Positions 13,415 through 21,103 of a DNA stretch of 34,319 nt are shown one piece after another (the first letter of the stretch is position 1; every line of letters begins with the position of its first letter). Source of the stretch: Duganella sp. SG902 (GTDB taxonomy: Bacteria; Pseudomonadota; Gammaproteobacteria; Burkholderiales; Burkholderiaceae_D). Position numbers and translations under genes: made by a program. Location: contig NZ_JABMJK010000027.1 in the NCBI RefSeq assembly GCF_013376005.1, positions 1-34,319 on the forward strand. The letters run 5' to 3'. Under the pieces are notes generated by a model. It searched no databases, had not been told where the DNA came from, and was given only the letters and a program-made list of their open reading frames with translations.

Positions 13415-15975
13415 ACGACCTCAAGCTACGGGTAGTGTTCGGCATGATCGACGCCGCCACGCGCCCATTTCGCGCCATCACCGCCAGCAGTCGCCAGCTG
13501 GCCGGTTCGCTGCGCCAGTCGCGCGGCGAACTGAAAGAGCTGGAGAAGACCCAGAAGGACGTGGCGACCTTCCGCGAGCTGCACAGCGGGATGCGGGCCA
13601 CGGCCACCCAGCTGCAGGCCGCGCAAAAGCGCGTGGCCGAGCTGGCCGCCACCATGAACGCCACGGCAAACCCCAGCCGCGCCATGGCGCGCGAATTCAC
13701 CGCGGCTAAACGGGCGGCCGCGCAGCTGGGCACCACGCACGAACGCCAGCAGCAGCAGCTGCAGGGGCTGCGCACCAGCCTGTCCGGCGCCGGCATCGAC
13801 ACCCGCAACCTGGGGCAGCATCAGCGCGAGCTGCGCGCCCGCATTGCGGCCGCCAACGGCGCCATCACCACGCAGCAGTCCCAGCTGGCCCAGCTGGCCG
13901 CGCGCGAACGCACCCTAGCCGAAGCCCGCGAACGCATGAACGCCACCCAGGCCAAGGCCGGCAAGATGGCCGGCATGGGCGCCGGCGCGCTAGCCGCCGG
14001 CGTGGCCACCGGCGCCGCGCTGAAAGTGCCCGTCACCGATTACGCCAAGGCCGAGGATTCGGCCACCCAGCTCAAGGCCTCGCTGATGCGGGCCGGATCC
14101 GTGGTCCCGCCGGAGTTCGAGAAGATCAACACCCTGGCCATGAAGCTGGGCGACAGGCTGCCGGGCACCACGTCCGACTTCCAGGACATGATGACCATGC
14201 TGAACCGCCAGGGCATCAGCGCGCAGGCCATCCTGGGCGGCGTGGGCGAGGCCACCGCCTACCTTGGCGTGCAGCTGAAGAAGGCGCCCGACGAGGCGGC
14301 CGAGTTCGCGGCCAAGATGCAGGACGCCACCAGCACTACAGAAAAGGACATGCTGGGCCTGATGGACGTGATTCAACGCGCGTTCTACTTGGGCGTGGAC
14401 GACAACAACATGCTGCAGGGCTTCTCCAAGCTGTCGGCGGCCATGGACACCATCAAGATGAAGGGCCTGGAAGGGGCCAAGGCGCTGGCGCCGCTGCTGG
14501 TGATGGCCGACCAGAAAGGTATGCACGGCGAGCAGTCCGGCAACGCCTTCCGCAAGATCTTCCAAATGTCCATGGACGCCAAGAAGATCGGCAAGGCCAA
14601 CAAAGGCCTGGGCAAAGGCCAGCAACTGGACTTCACGGACGGCAAGGGCGAGTTCGGCGGCATCGACAAGATGTTCGCGCAGCTGGACAAGCTGAAAGGA
14701 CTGGACACGCAGAAGCGCCTGAGCGTCATCAAGGAGCTTTTTGGCGACGACGCCGAAACCCTGCAGGCCGTCGCGCTGCTGATGGAAAAGGGCGTAGCCG
14801 GCTACCAGGAAGTGCAAGGCAAAATGGCCGCCCAGGCGTCCCTGCAGGAGCGTGTCAACGTCCAGCTGGGCACCCTGAAAAACCTGTGGGATGCGACCAG
14901 TGGCACCTTTACCAACGCCATGGTGGCCCTGGGCGAATCCATCGCCCCGGAGCTGAAAGCACTGACCACCTGGTTAGGCGACGTGGCCCAGGGCATGGGC
15001 GCCTGGGCGCGCGAAAACCCGCGCCTGGCGGGCGGCCTGATGAAAACAGCGGCCGTGCTGGCCATCCTGCTGGCCGCCGGCGGCGCGCTGCTGCTGCTGC
15101 TGGCCAGTATCCTGGGGCCGTTCGCGGCCATTCGCATGGGCATGACGGCGCTGGGCCTGCAGGGCGGCATCTTCGCCAACGTGCTGGGCCTGGTCACGCG
15201 CGGCATCAGCATGGCCGGCAGCGCCATCATGTTCCTGGGCCGCGCGCTGCTGATGAATCCCATTGGCCTGGCCATCACTGGCATTGCCGTGGCGGCGTAC
15301 CTGATCTACCAGTATTGGGAGCCCATCAAAGGCTTCTTCATGGGGATCTGGTCCACCATCAGCGCCGCCTTTTCCGGCGGCCTGGCCGGCATCGGCGCCC
15401 TGCTGTTGAACTGGTCCCCCATGGGCCTGTTCTACCAGGCCTTCGCGGCCGTGCTGTCCTGGTTCGGCATCGAGCTACCGGGCAAGTTCTCCGAGTTCGG
15501 CGCCAACCTGATTAGCGGCCTGGTCAACGGCATCACCGGCGGGCTGGGAATGGTGCGGGATGCCATCAGCAGCGTGGCCGATGGCACCGTGTCCTGGTTC
15601 AAGGAAAAGCTGGGGATCCACTCCCCTAGCCGCGTGTTTGGCGAGCTGGGCGGGTTCATCAGCGAAGGCGCGGCCCTGGGCATCAACGGGGAAAAGGCCA
15701 AGGTGGCCAAGGCGGCCGTGGGCCTGGCCAAGACCGCCGTGGACGGCTTCACGCCGGACGGATCCGGCGCGGCCGGCCTGGCGATCGACACCCGTTCTCC
15801 GATCGGAACCGGAGGCGGCGCCGGCGCGGCCGCACCAGGTGGCGACACCATCACCATCACCATCAACCCCGGCCCAGGCAGCGACCCGGAAGCCATCGCG
15901 CGGGCCGTGCGCGCCGAGCTGGACAAGCGCGACCAAATGAAGCGTGCCCGCATCGGTTCGCGCCTGAGCGATTAA
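13411..15975 (+). CDS. T: Tail tape measure protein, gpT-like
   Basis: This 854-residue protein is slightly longer than P2 gpT (815), consistent with a similar or slightly longer tail. Residues about 15-180 are coiled coil (Gln/Ala/Glu/Arg-rich heptads). The tape-measure core follows (about 200-500). A cluster of hydrophobic segments at about 545-645, including LAILLAAGGALLLLLASIL, may cross the inner membrane on DNA entry. The motif WFKEKLGIHSPSRVFGELG near 730-750 is common at the C-terminus of P2-type tape measures. It overlaps the gpE' stop. Confidence 0.94.
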   Translation: MNDLKLRVVFGMIDAATRPFRAITASSRQLAGSLRQSRGELKELEKTQKDVATFRELHSGMRATATQLQAAQKRVAELAATMNATANPSRAMAREFTAAKRAAAQLGTTHERQQQQLQGLRTSLSGAGIDTRNLGQHQRELRARIAAANGAITTQQSQLAQLAARERTLAEARERMNATQAKAGKMAGMGAGALAAGVATGAALKVPVTDYAKAEDSATQLKASLMRAGSVVPPEFEKINTLAMKLGDRLPGTTSDFQDMMTMLNRQGISAQAILGGVGEATAYLGVQLKKAPDEAAEFAAKMQDATSTTEKDMLGLMDVIQRAFYLGVDDNNMLQGFSKLSAAMDTIKMKGLEGAKALAPLLVMADQKGMHGEQSGNAFRKIFQMSMDAKKIGKANKGLGKGQQLDFTDGKGEFGGIDKMFAQLDKLKGLDTQKRLSVIKELFGDDAETLQAVALLMEKGVAGYQEVQGKMAAQASLQERVNVQLGTLKNLWDATSGTFTNAMVALGESIAPELKALTTWLGDVAQGMGAWARENPRLAGGLMKTAAVLAILLAAGGALLLLLASILGPFAAIRMGMTALGLQGGIFANVLGLVTRGISMAGSAIMFLGRALLMNPIGLAITGIAVAAYLIYQYWEPIKGFFMGIWSTISAAFSGGLAGIGALLLNWSPMGLFYQAFAAVLSWFGIELPGKFSEFGANLISGLVNGITGGLGMVRDAISSVADGTVSWFKEKLGIHSPSRVFGELGGFISEGAALGINGEKAKVAKAAVGLAKTAVDGFTPDGSGAAGLAIDTRSPIGTGGGAGAAAPGGDTITITINPGPGSDPEAIARAVRAELDKRDQMKRARIGSRLSD

Positions 15976-15984
15976 GGAGCCCCT

Positions 15985-16401
15985 ATGCTGATGTCTCTTG
16001 ACCAATTCGTGTTTGGCATGTCCACGCTGGCCCACCAGGAGCTGCAGCGACAGACCCAATGGAAGCACGCCAGCAACGCCCGCGTGGGCGCCCGCGCGGC
16101 CCGCCAGTTCACCGGCGACGGCGACGACACCATCACCATTTCCGGCGTCCTCGTGCCGGAGCTGGCCGGCACGCTGTCGTCCCTGGATGACCTGCGCGCC
16201 ATGGGCAGCAAGGGCCAGGCCTATGCCCTGGTCGACGGCGCCGGAACCGTGTTTGGCGCCTACCTCATCACCGGGATGCACCAGACCGGGACCAACCTGG
16301 ACGCCAGCGGCCGGCCGCGCCGCGTGGACTTCTCCATTACCCTGGAGCGCACCGACGACAACCGGGCCAGCTCCATGGCGCAAAGCAGGGGGCGGCCATG
16401 A
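15985..16401 (+). CDS. U: Tail protein, gpU-like (tail initiator/adaptor)
   Basis: This 138-residue protein corresponds to P2 gpU (159 residues), an essential tail protein of the baseplate hub region. MLMSLDQFVFGMSTLAHQEL and WKHASNARVGARAARQFTG are typical of the family start. An AGGAG 6 bp ahead selects the first ATG at 15985 over the second two codons later. gpD overlaps its stop. Confidence 0.92.
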   Translation: MLMSLDQFVFGMSTLAHQELQRQTQWKHASNARVGARAARQFTGDGDDTITISGVLVPELAGTLSSLDDLRAMGSKGQAYALVDGAGTVFGAYLITGMHQTGTNLDASGRPRRVDFSITLERTDDNRASSMAQSRGRP

Positions 16402-17453
16402 ACCAGGACAGCTCCCCGCTGCTGGCCCCTGACTTCACCATCACGCTGGACGGCCGCGACCTGACCAGCGTGATTGACCCGCGCATGATGCGCCTGTCGG
16501 TCCGCGAATGCCGCGCCGACGAGGCCGACACGCTGGACCTGGTGCTGGACGACAGCGACGGCGGCCTGGAAATCCCCAAGCGCGGCGCCGTGCTGGCCGT
16601 GGCCATCGGCTGGAGTGGCCAAGCACTGGTGGACAAGGGCTCTTTCACCGTCAACGAGGTGGAACACGCCGGCACGCCGGACACCATCACGGTGCGCGCC
16701 CGCAGCGCGTCCATGACCAAGGGCATGGGCGAACGCCAGGAAAAGAGCTGGCACAATCAGACCATTGGCGAGATTGTGCAGACCATCGCCGGCCGCCATA
16801 AGCTGACGCCGAAGGTGGGCGACGATCTGGGCAAGTTCAAGATCCCGCACATCGACCAGACCCACGAAAGCGATATGTCTTTCCTGACGCGCCTGGCGCG
16901 GCGCTTTGACGCCGTGATGACCGTGAAAGAGGGCAATCTGCTGTTCCTGCCGATTGGCACCGGCGCCACCATGAGCGGGCAGGAAATCCCCGCCATCGCG
17001 CTGACGCGCCAGGATGGCGACCGCCACCGCTTCCACATTTCCGAGCGCGAGAACTACAGCGCGGTGCGCGCCTACTGGTACAGCAACGGGGAGAAGAAGC
17101 GCCACAGCGTGATCGTGGGCGGCGAGGACAACCACAATGTCAAGGTGCTGCCGGAGAAGTACGCCAGCGAGGCCGAGGCCGAGGCGGCCGCCACGGCCGA
17201 ACTGGAGCGCACCAAGCGCAGCCAGGCCACGTTTAACTACACCATGGCCATCGGCGTGCCGCAGCTGCGGCCGGAGGCGCCCGTGACGCTCTCCGGCTGG
17301 AGCAAGCCGGAGATTGATGACGAGGACTGGCTGGTGCAGCAGGTCACGCACACCCTGGACGACTCCGGCGGCTATACCTGCGACATGGAGCTGGAAATTC
17401 TGGACGACCCCATCACCAAGCGCCACCGCAGCAACTTCCGCAAGGGCGGCTAG
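16398..17453 (+). CDS. D: Late control / baseplate hub protein, gpD-like
   Basis: This 351-residue protein matches P2 gpD (387 residues), the baseplate hub (T4 gp27-like) on which the gpV spike sits. The N-terminal ITLDGRDLTSVIDPRMMRLSV is followed by DEADTLDLVLDD, a strong gpD signature, and by the IPHIDQTHESDMSFLTRLARRFDA region near 150-173. It is the last gene of the gpF unit. Its TAG shares a CTAG with the stop of a small convergent ORF (17450-17453). Confidence 0.93.
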   Translation: MNQDSSPLLAPDFTITLDGRDLTSVIDPRMMRLSVRECRADEADTLDLVLDDSDGGLEIPKRGAVLAVAIGWSGQALVDKGSFTVNEVEHAGTPDTITVRARSASMTKGMGERQEKSWHNQTIGEIVQTIAGRHKLTPKVGDDLGKFKIPHIDQTHESDMSFLTRLARRFDAVMTVKEGNLLFLPIGTGATMSGQEIPAIALTRQDGDRHRFHISERENYSAVRAYWYSNGEKKRHSVIVGGEDNHNVKVLPEKYASEAEAEAAATAELERTKRSQATFNYTMAIGVPQLRPEAPVTLSGWSKPEIDDEDWLVQQVTHTLDDSGGYTCDMELEILDDPITKRHRSNFRKGG

Positions 17454-17590
17454 GTCAGCCAATCCCACCACTTCTCTGCTTTGTCCCACAGCGACCAGGC
17501 GCGCGCCGCGTAGTACGCCATCTTGGCGATATTGGCCCCCGTGGCCGACCAGGTGCGCGCCTGGCGCCCCATCTTGTTCAGTTTCAGCAT
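17450..17590 (-). CDS. Small convergent ORF, 46 residues, unknown
   Basis: This ORF starts at the ATG at 17590 behind AGGAG with 5-bp spacing, an excellent site, and ends within the gpD stop. The product is basic and aromatic: MLKLNKMGRQARTWSATGAN, then IAKMAYYAARAWSLWDKAEK and a final WWDWLT. It has five Trp and could form an amphipathic helix at a membrane. I recognise no family. A peptide that acts on the membrane is a guess based on composition. Confidence 0.5.
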   Translation of the reverse strand: MLKLNKMGRQARTWSATGANIAKMAYYAARAWSLWDKAEKWWDWLT

Positions 17591-17625
17591 TCATGCTCCT
17601 GTGTTGATTGCTGCCCATGCGGGCC

Positions 17626-17660
17626 ATGAAGCGCGGCCGCTTGCCGTCCCGCTTCATAGC
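17626..17660. other. Inverted repeat upstream of the 30-residue ORF
   Basis: ATGAAGCG and CGCTTCAT arms flank a GC-rich loop in about 17626-17660. There is no T tract on either strand. It may be an operator or an RNA hairpin that affects the ORF beginning at 17683. Nothing else in this 90-bp stretch is recognised. Confidence 0.4.
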
Positions 17661-17682
17661 CGTATAGGAGAGTCACGACCGC

Positions 17683-17775
17683 ATGGCCGCAACCGTTCCA
17701 ACATACCCACCGCTAAGCAATTCGACTGCGCCCATGGTTTCCCATTTCTGTGGACGTGGTTGCAAACCGCAGTAA
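17683..17775 (+). CDS. 30-residue ORF ending HFCGRGCKPQ, possible Ash-like peptide
   Basis: ATG 17683 follows TAGGAG with a long 12-bp spacing and encodes 30 residues ending VSHFCGRGCKPQ. The GRGCxP ending resembles, from memory, the C-terminal signature of Ash-type small phage peptides found ahead of repressor or accessory genes. Downstream sequence to 17820 continues a similar-looking pattern in another frame, which may be a decayed longer relative. Evidence for expression is weak. The alternative is a leader region. Confidence 0.35.
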   Translation: MAATVPTYPPLSNSTAPMVSHFCGRGCKPQ

Positions 17776-17823
17776 GCCCGATGCGCGCCTGCCGGTCCTC
17801 TAGTGGGTTTTCCACCACATTTA

Positions 17824-17871
17824 TTGTACGTACAAATATTTATTGACTCCTTCATTTTTTGTACGTACAAT
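17824..17871 (+). promoter_or_regulatory. BrnTA promoter with two TTGTACGTACAA operators
   Basis: Two perfect 12-bp palindromes TTGTACGTACAA lie at 17824-17835 and 17859-17870, 35 bp centre to centre. Between and over them is a good sigma-70 promoter: TTGACT (17843-17848), 17-bp spacer, TACAAT (17866-17871). The second palindrome covers the -10. This is the layout of an autoregulated toxin-antitoxin operon. The expected start (about 17878) is at the toxin ATG. Confidence 0.8.
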
Positions 17872-17878
17872 AATTTAT

Positions 17879-18148
17879 ATGGACATTACATATGACCCAA
17901 ACAAGGACCGCAGCAACCAAGAGAAACACGGCGTTTCACTGAAAGAGGCGGAAAAGATCGACTGGGATGCGGCGCTGGAAAGACTGGATGACCGCAACGA
18001 CTACGGGGAGGACAGGTACCAAGCACTCGGATTCATCGGAAACAGGCTTTACTGTGCGGTGTATGTGGACCGGGAAGATGGAAGACGAATCATCAGCTTA
18101 CGCAAGGCAAACTCAAGGGAGTACAAGGAATATGAAAGCAGCTACTAA
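17879..18148 (+). CDS. brnT: BrnT-family RNase toxin
   Basis: This 89-residue protein is a BrnT toxin, a RelE-fold ribonuclease that stops translation. Family signatures are MDITYDPNKDRSNQEKHGVS at the start, DWDAALERLDDRNDYGEDRYQALG in the middle, and the catalytic C-terminal RIISLRKANSREYKEYES, with Arg and Glu/Tyr residues of the RNase site. The ATG at 17879 lies about one base after the predicted transcription start and has no ribosome site, so the mRNA may be leaderless. It overlaps the antitoxin gene by 17 bp. Confidence 0.88.
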   Translation: MDITYDPNKDRSNQEKHGVSLKEAEKIDWDAALERLDDRNDYGEDRYQALGFIGNRLYCAVYVDREDGRRIISLRKANSREYKEYESSY

Positions 18149-18716
18149 ACCGATGGAGGCGGCGCAAGCCGCCGCGCAAACCGACCAGCAGCGCGAGGAT
18201 GCGCGCCGCGCCGAGGCCCGCCGCCAGAAGATGCACACCGCTATCCGCCCCACGGCGGACGAGGATGCCGCCATTACGGCCGCAGCACTGACCGACCCGG
18301 ACAACCCACCACTGACGGACGCCGAACTGGCGCAGTTCAAGCCTGCGCGCCGACCGCGCGGCCGTCCGGCCCAGGACGCCACCAAGGTGCCCACCACGAT
18401 GCGCCTGGATAGCCTGGTGGTAGATTCTTTCAAGGCCACCGGCGACGGCTGGCAAACCCGCGTTAACGCGGCCCTGCAGGAATACCTGGCCGAGCGCAAC
18501 CTACTGGCCCACCGTTACCACGCCACCGTCCACAGGCGCGAGAAGGAAACCGAGCAGCTGGGCGAGTTCCTGGTGGTGGCCACGGACGACGGCCAAGCCC
18601 GCGAGAAGGTCAAGCACCACCTGTTGGAGCATGGCCAGGCGGAAGCCGCGCGCGGCTATGTGTACACGGTGGACGTGGGCAACGCGCGTATGGCTGATCT
18701 GGAAGTGATCTACTGA
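18132..18716 (+). CDS. brnA: BrnA-family antitoxin with long C-terminal extension
   Basis: This 194-residue protein is twice the usual BrnA length (about 80-100). Residues about 50-125 are a full BrnA: DEDAAITAAALTDPDNPPLT, then a basic KPARRPRGRP linker and a ribbon-helix-helix (KVPTTMRLDSLVVDSFKATG, GWQTRVNAALQEYL). It should neutralise BrnT and repress the operon at the TTGTACGTACAA sites. Residues about 126-194 are extra: a charged helix, then strand-helix-strand sequence (GEFLVVATDDGQAREKVKHH, then GYVYTVDVGNARMADLEVIY). The N-terminal 45 residues are Ala/Gln-rich helix. Its stop overlaps the next ATG. Confidence 0.82.
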   Translation: MKAATKPMEAAQAAAQTDQQREDARRAEARRQKMHTAIRPTADEDAAITAAALTDPDNPPLTDAELAQFKPARRPRGRPAQDATKVPTTMRLDSLVVDSFKATGDGWQTRVNAALQEYLAERNLLAHRYHATVHRREKETEQLGEFLVVATDDGQAREKVKHHLLEHGQAEAARGYVYTVDVGNARMADLEVIY

Positions 18717-19147
18717 TGACCGCGCCGACCATGAACGCCAGCCCGCGCGCGCTGGATCTGGTGGAAGTGGCGCGCACCAGCGGCCTGCGCCCCTTCCTGC
18801 ACGGCGTCAACGCCACCATCGCCCGCGAGCTGCTGGCCGCCTTCGTGGCCGAGCTGGACCGCCGCACCATCAGCGAACGCGCAACGTGGACGCCTGTGGC
18901 GAAGCTGCCGGACTCGGACATTACGCTGCAGCTGTATGACCCGGAAGCGAGCGAGCCCGTGTGGCCCGGCTACTTCGACGGCGAGCGCTGGCGGTACATC
19001 GACGGGATGCCCGCCACGCCGACACACTACGCCGACATGCTGCACGGCCCCGGCCCGCGCATCAATGGTAACGAACCCGTCCTGCTGGTCATGGATGAAA
19101 ACCAGGAATGGCTTGCGCGCGCCAGGCGTGCGGCCGGAACCATCTAA
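18716..19147 (+). CDS. DUF551-like accessory protein
   Basis: This 143-residue protein starts on the BrnA stop (TGATG). The region WTPVAKLPDSDITLQLYDPE, then GYFDGERWRYIDG and THYADMLHGP (about residues 60-115) matches the DUF551-type pattern common in phage and plasmid accessory genes, whose role is unknown. The C-terminal ALVMDENQEWLAR-like segment is helical. It is co-transcribed with BrnTA, judging by overlap. Confidence 0.65.
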   Translation: MTAPTMNASPRALDLVEVARTSGLRPFLHGVNATIARELLAAFVAELDRRTISERATWTPVAKLPDSDITLQLYDPEASEPVWPGYFDGERWRYIDGMPATPTHYADMLHGPGPRINGNEPVLLVMDENQEWLARARRAAGTI

Positions 19148-19156
19148 GGAGAAGCA

Positions 19157-19288
19157 ATGAGCCAAGCCCTTGAATACCTGCGAGCGCTGATCGCGGAAGG
19201 CTGGGAATACCCGGATGCCGAGTACAAGGCCGCGCGCAAGTTTGGCGTGTCGGCCGACGAGCTGCGCGACGAGTACGACCGGGCGTAG
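19157..19288 (+). CDS. Small acidic helical protein, 43 residues
   Basis: ATG 19157 follows AAGGAGAAGCA. The product (MSQALEYLRALIAEGWEYPD, then AEYKAARKFGVSADELRDEY) looks like a short helix-turn-helix or UBA-like bundle. Similar small ORFs are common in phage accessory operons, without a known function. It probably ends the BrnTA transcript; no clear terminator follows. Confidence 0.6.
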   Translation: MSQALEYLRALIAEGWEYPDAEYKAARKFGVSADELRDEYDRA

Positions 19289-19343
19289 CCGGCCAGCGCG
19301 TAACGGGCGTTACGTCAAATAGACCCGCCCGCCCCGCTTACCC

Positions 19344-19374
19344 TGTCTCCCATTTTGCTATAAAGTGGGAGACA
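19344..19374 (+). promoter_or_regulatory. Promoter framed by a perfect 9-bp inverted repeat
   Basis: TGTCTCCCA (19344-19352) and TGGGAGACA (19366-19374) are perfect arms around TTTTGCTATAAAG, which contains an extended -10 (TGCTATAAA). A repressor dimer bound here would cover the core promoter. No other copy of the arm is seen in the window. It drives the three-gene operon 19401-20339. Confidence 0.65.
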
Positions 19375-19400
19375 CTTTTAACCTTACGGGATGACATAAC

Positions 19401-19661
19401 ATGCAGAGTGTCACTATCGACACGGCAAAGACCCTGGTGGGATCCGCCACCGTGACGCGCGCCGTGGTGCAGTGCTTCGACGGCCGGCGCTGGGCCATCG
19501 TGCTGCGCGGCCGTGAGGAATACGTGCTGCGCTCCAAGCGCGAGAACCCGAAGGCCTACGCCCGCGTGGAAACCGCCCTGGATGAATTGAAGGGCATGGG
19601 CCTGCGCCATGCCGAGATTGATTTTACGAAGTGGACCCGCGACCAGGGCACCCTGACCTAA
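19401..19661 (+). CDS. Small plasmid-type protein, ParC-like (tentative)
   Basis: This 86-residue protein begins MQSVTIDTAKTLVGSATVTR and has the pattern strand-helix with GGRRWAIVLRGREEYVLRSK (WAIVL core) and a C-terminal DELKGMGLRHAEIDFTKW. From memory this resembles small partition-associated (ParC-type) proteins of plasmids and integrative elements, which fit a plasmid prophage. No catalytic motif is seen. It is the first gene of its operon, behind the inverted-repeat promoter. Assignment is low confidence. Confidence 0.55.
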   Translation: MQSVTIDTAKTLVGSATVTRAVVQCFDGRRWAIVLRGREEYVLRSKRENPKAYARVETALDELKGMGLRHAEIDFTKWTRDQGTLT

Positions 19662-19671
19662 AGGAGAAGGC

Positions 19672-19887
19672 ATGACCGAGCATTACGACCATGACGGCGA
19701 CAGCATCACCTTGACCGACGCCGACAAGCTGCAGATCGAAGAAGAGATAGCGCACATCGACGGCGAGCTGGCCGACTGCGGCGGCAGCGATATCTGGCGC
19801 GAGCTGAACCGCCAACGCCGCCACCTGGTGGCCGAACTGGTGGCAGGGCGCCGTCTGCCGACACTGGAAGAGGACGAGGAAGCATGA
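19672..19887 (+). CDS. Small acidic protein, unknown
   Basis: This 71-residue, strongly acidic protein follows an AAAGGAGAAGGC site and overlaps the next gene by 4 bp. The core (LTDADKLQIEEEIAHIDGEL) is helical and IWRELNRQRRHLVAELV follows. The C-terminus ends EEDEEA. I recognise no family. Acidic small phage proteins can mimic DNA, but nothing here shows this. Confidence 0.55.
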   Translation: MTEHYDHDGDSITLTDADKLQIEEEIAHIDGELADCGGSDIWRELNRQRRHLVAELVAGRRLPTLEEDEEA

Positions 19888-20339
19888 GCATCTACGACGA
19901 CAAGAACGCTTTCACCGTGCGCCTGGATCCGGGCATGATGCGCATGTCCATGCAGCTGTGGCGCGAGGCCACGGACATGAAGATCCCGATTCACGACAGC
20001 CTCAAACTGCACTTCATCGCCAACCGCCGCGCGATGCTGAACAACCACGCAAGGACCGCCAAGGCCTGGGGCACGATGCTGGAATCCATGCGCGCGCCAG
20101 GTCTGGACCAGGCGCACCTGGATAAGTTGAAGGCCCAGGTTGACGAGTTCAGGGAGTGGGCCGAGGCAGGCCTGGCCGAGCTGGACCAGGTGCGCGACCA
20201 GGAAGCGCTGCAGGACGCCATGCAGGACGGCCTGGCCGAGCTGGCCAAGGATCCGGCTGGCCGCGCGCTGCTGCAGCGGGCGCTTGACGAGGGCTGGCTT
20301 AAACCGCCACCAGGCGGTTACCCGAAGGGGAAACGGTAG
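19884..20339 (+). CDS. Hypothetical helical protein with possible RHH-like start
   Basis: This 151-residue protein starts with a strand-like FTVRLDPGMMRMSMQLWREA that resembles an RHH opening but lacks a clear second helix of that fold. The rest is helical (LDKLKAQVDEFREWAEAGLA, then a Gln/Asp/Glu-rich stretch) and ends KPPPGGYPKGKR. It closes the operon that begins at 19401 and is followed by a terminator hairpin. Function unknown. Confidence 0.55.
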   Translation: MSIYDDKNAFTVRLDPGMMRMSMQLWREATDMKIPIHDSLKLHFIANRRAMLNNHARTAKAWGTMLESMRAPGLDQAHLDKLKAQVDEFREWAEAGLAELDQVRDQEALQDAMQDGLAELAKDPAGRALLQRALDEGWLKPPPGGYPKGKR

Positions 20340-20343
20340 GAAT

Positions 20344-20372
20344 AAAAAAAGGCCAGCGCGATGCTGGCCTTG
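20344..20372. terminator. Terminator between the accessory operon and the repressor
   Basis: GGCCAGC-GCGAT-GCTGGCC (20351-20369) is preceded by seven A and followed by TTGT. The A run becomes a U tract for leftward transcripts, so it ends the repressor mRNA well; rightward termination is weaker. Confidence 0.82.
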
Positions 20373-20392
20373 TCGTATCAAGCGGGGAAGGA

Positions 20393-21103
20393 TTAGCGGA
20401 CCTGCTGCACCGACGCATGACAGTACCCAATGAACTCAATACGCTCCGCATCCTCGCGGGCCACCACATCGACGGTATAGGCCGGGTTGTCGTTCGACAG
20501 GCGCAACGAGCCGTCAAACATGCGCTGTACGCGCTTGAAGCGCACCGTGTCCGCATCCAGGTAGCGCACCAGGTACACACCGTCCGAATCACGCGGGCGA
20601 CGGTCCACCACCACCATCTGGCCATCCTGGATAGTCGGGATCATCGTGTCGCCGGCGGCGCGCACCATCACCGTGTCTTCCACGGTCAAGCCTTCCTGAT
20701 CGAGCCACAGGCGCGGCACCTTCCACGCGCGGTCCTTGCTGGTGGAGTGGAAGGTGGCCATGTCCAACACCACCAGGTCAACATAGCCCGGCACCTCTGC
20801 GGCATCCAGGGTCACGCCGGCCACTGTGCCCATCACTTCCGGCGCCACTAGTTCCGGGCCGCTACCGCGTCCCAGGATCAACCAGTCCAGACTGATGTTG
20901 TGCTGCAGAGCGATCTGCACCGCTTCGGTGACGGGGATGGAGCTGCGCGCGCGCCAACCGGCCGGCGTGCTCTTGGCTTTGCCAAGGTAGTTAGCCAGCT
21001 CGTCATCCTTCGTGAACCCCAGCACCTTTTTCATTCTGTCGATTATTTCTTGAACGAAGATCTGTTTAGTTTGCATTTTGTAGATTTGGAAATTGCGATT
21101 CAT
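20393..21103 (-). CDS. LexA/CI-type phage repressor with Thr in place of catalytic Ser
   Basis: This 236-residue protein (or about 227 from Met10) is the probable immunity repressor. Residues about 20-78 form a CI-type HTH (DDELANYLGKAKSTPAGWRA, then LDWLILGRG). Residues about 115-230 form a LexA/CI S24 domain. The usual GDSM motif reads GDTM, so Thr163 sits at the nucleophile; the general-base Lys190 (TVRFKRV) is present. Ala95-Gly96 (TVAGV) is a plausible cleavage site. It is divergent from a small RHH gene over an AT-rich control region. No ribosome site precedes either Met. Confidence 0.88.
   Translation of the reverse strand: MNRNFQIYKMQTKQIFVQEIIDRMKKVLGFTKDDELANYLGKAKSTPAGWRARSSIPVTEAVQIALQHNISLDWLILGRGSGPELVAPEVMGTVAGVTLDAAEVPGYVDLVVLDMATFHSTSKDRAWKVPRLWLDQEGLTVEDTVMVRAAGDTMIPTIQDGQMVVVDRRPRDSDGVYLVRYLDADTVRFKRVQRMFDGSLRLSNDNPAYTVDVVAREDAERIEFIGYCHASVQQVR

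Noticed and set aside
17673..17870. Minus-strand 65-codon ORF upstream of BrnT
   Set aside because: It runs through the BrnTA promoter and operators and lacks a ribosome site.
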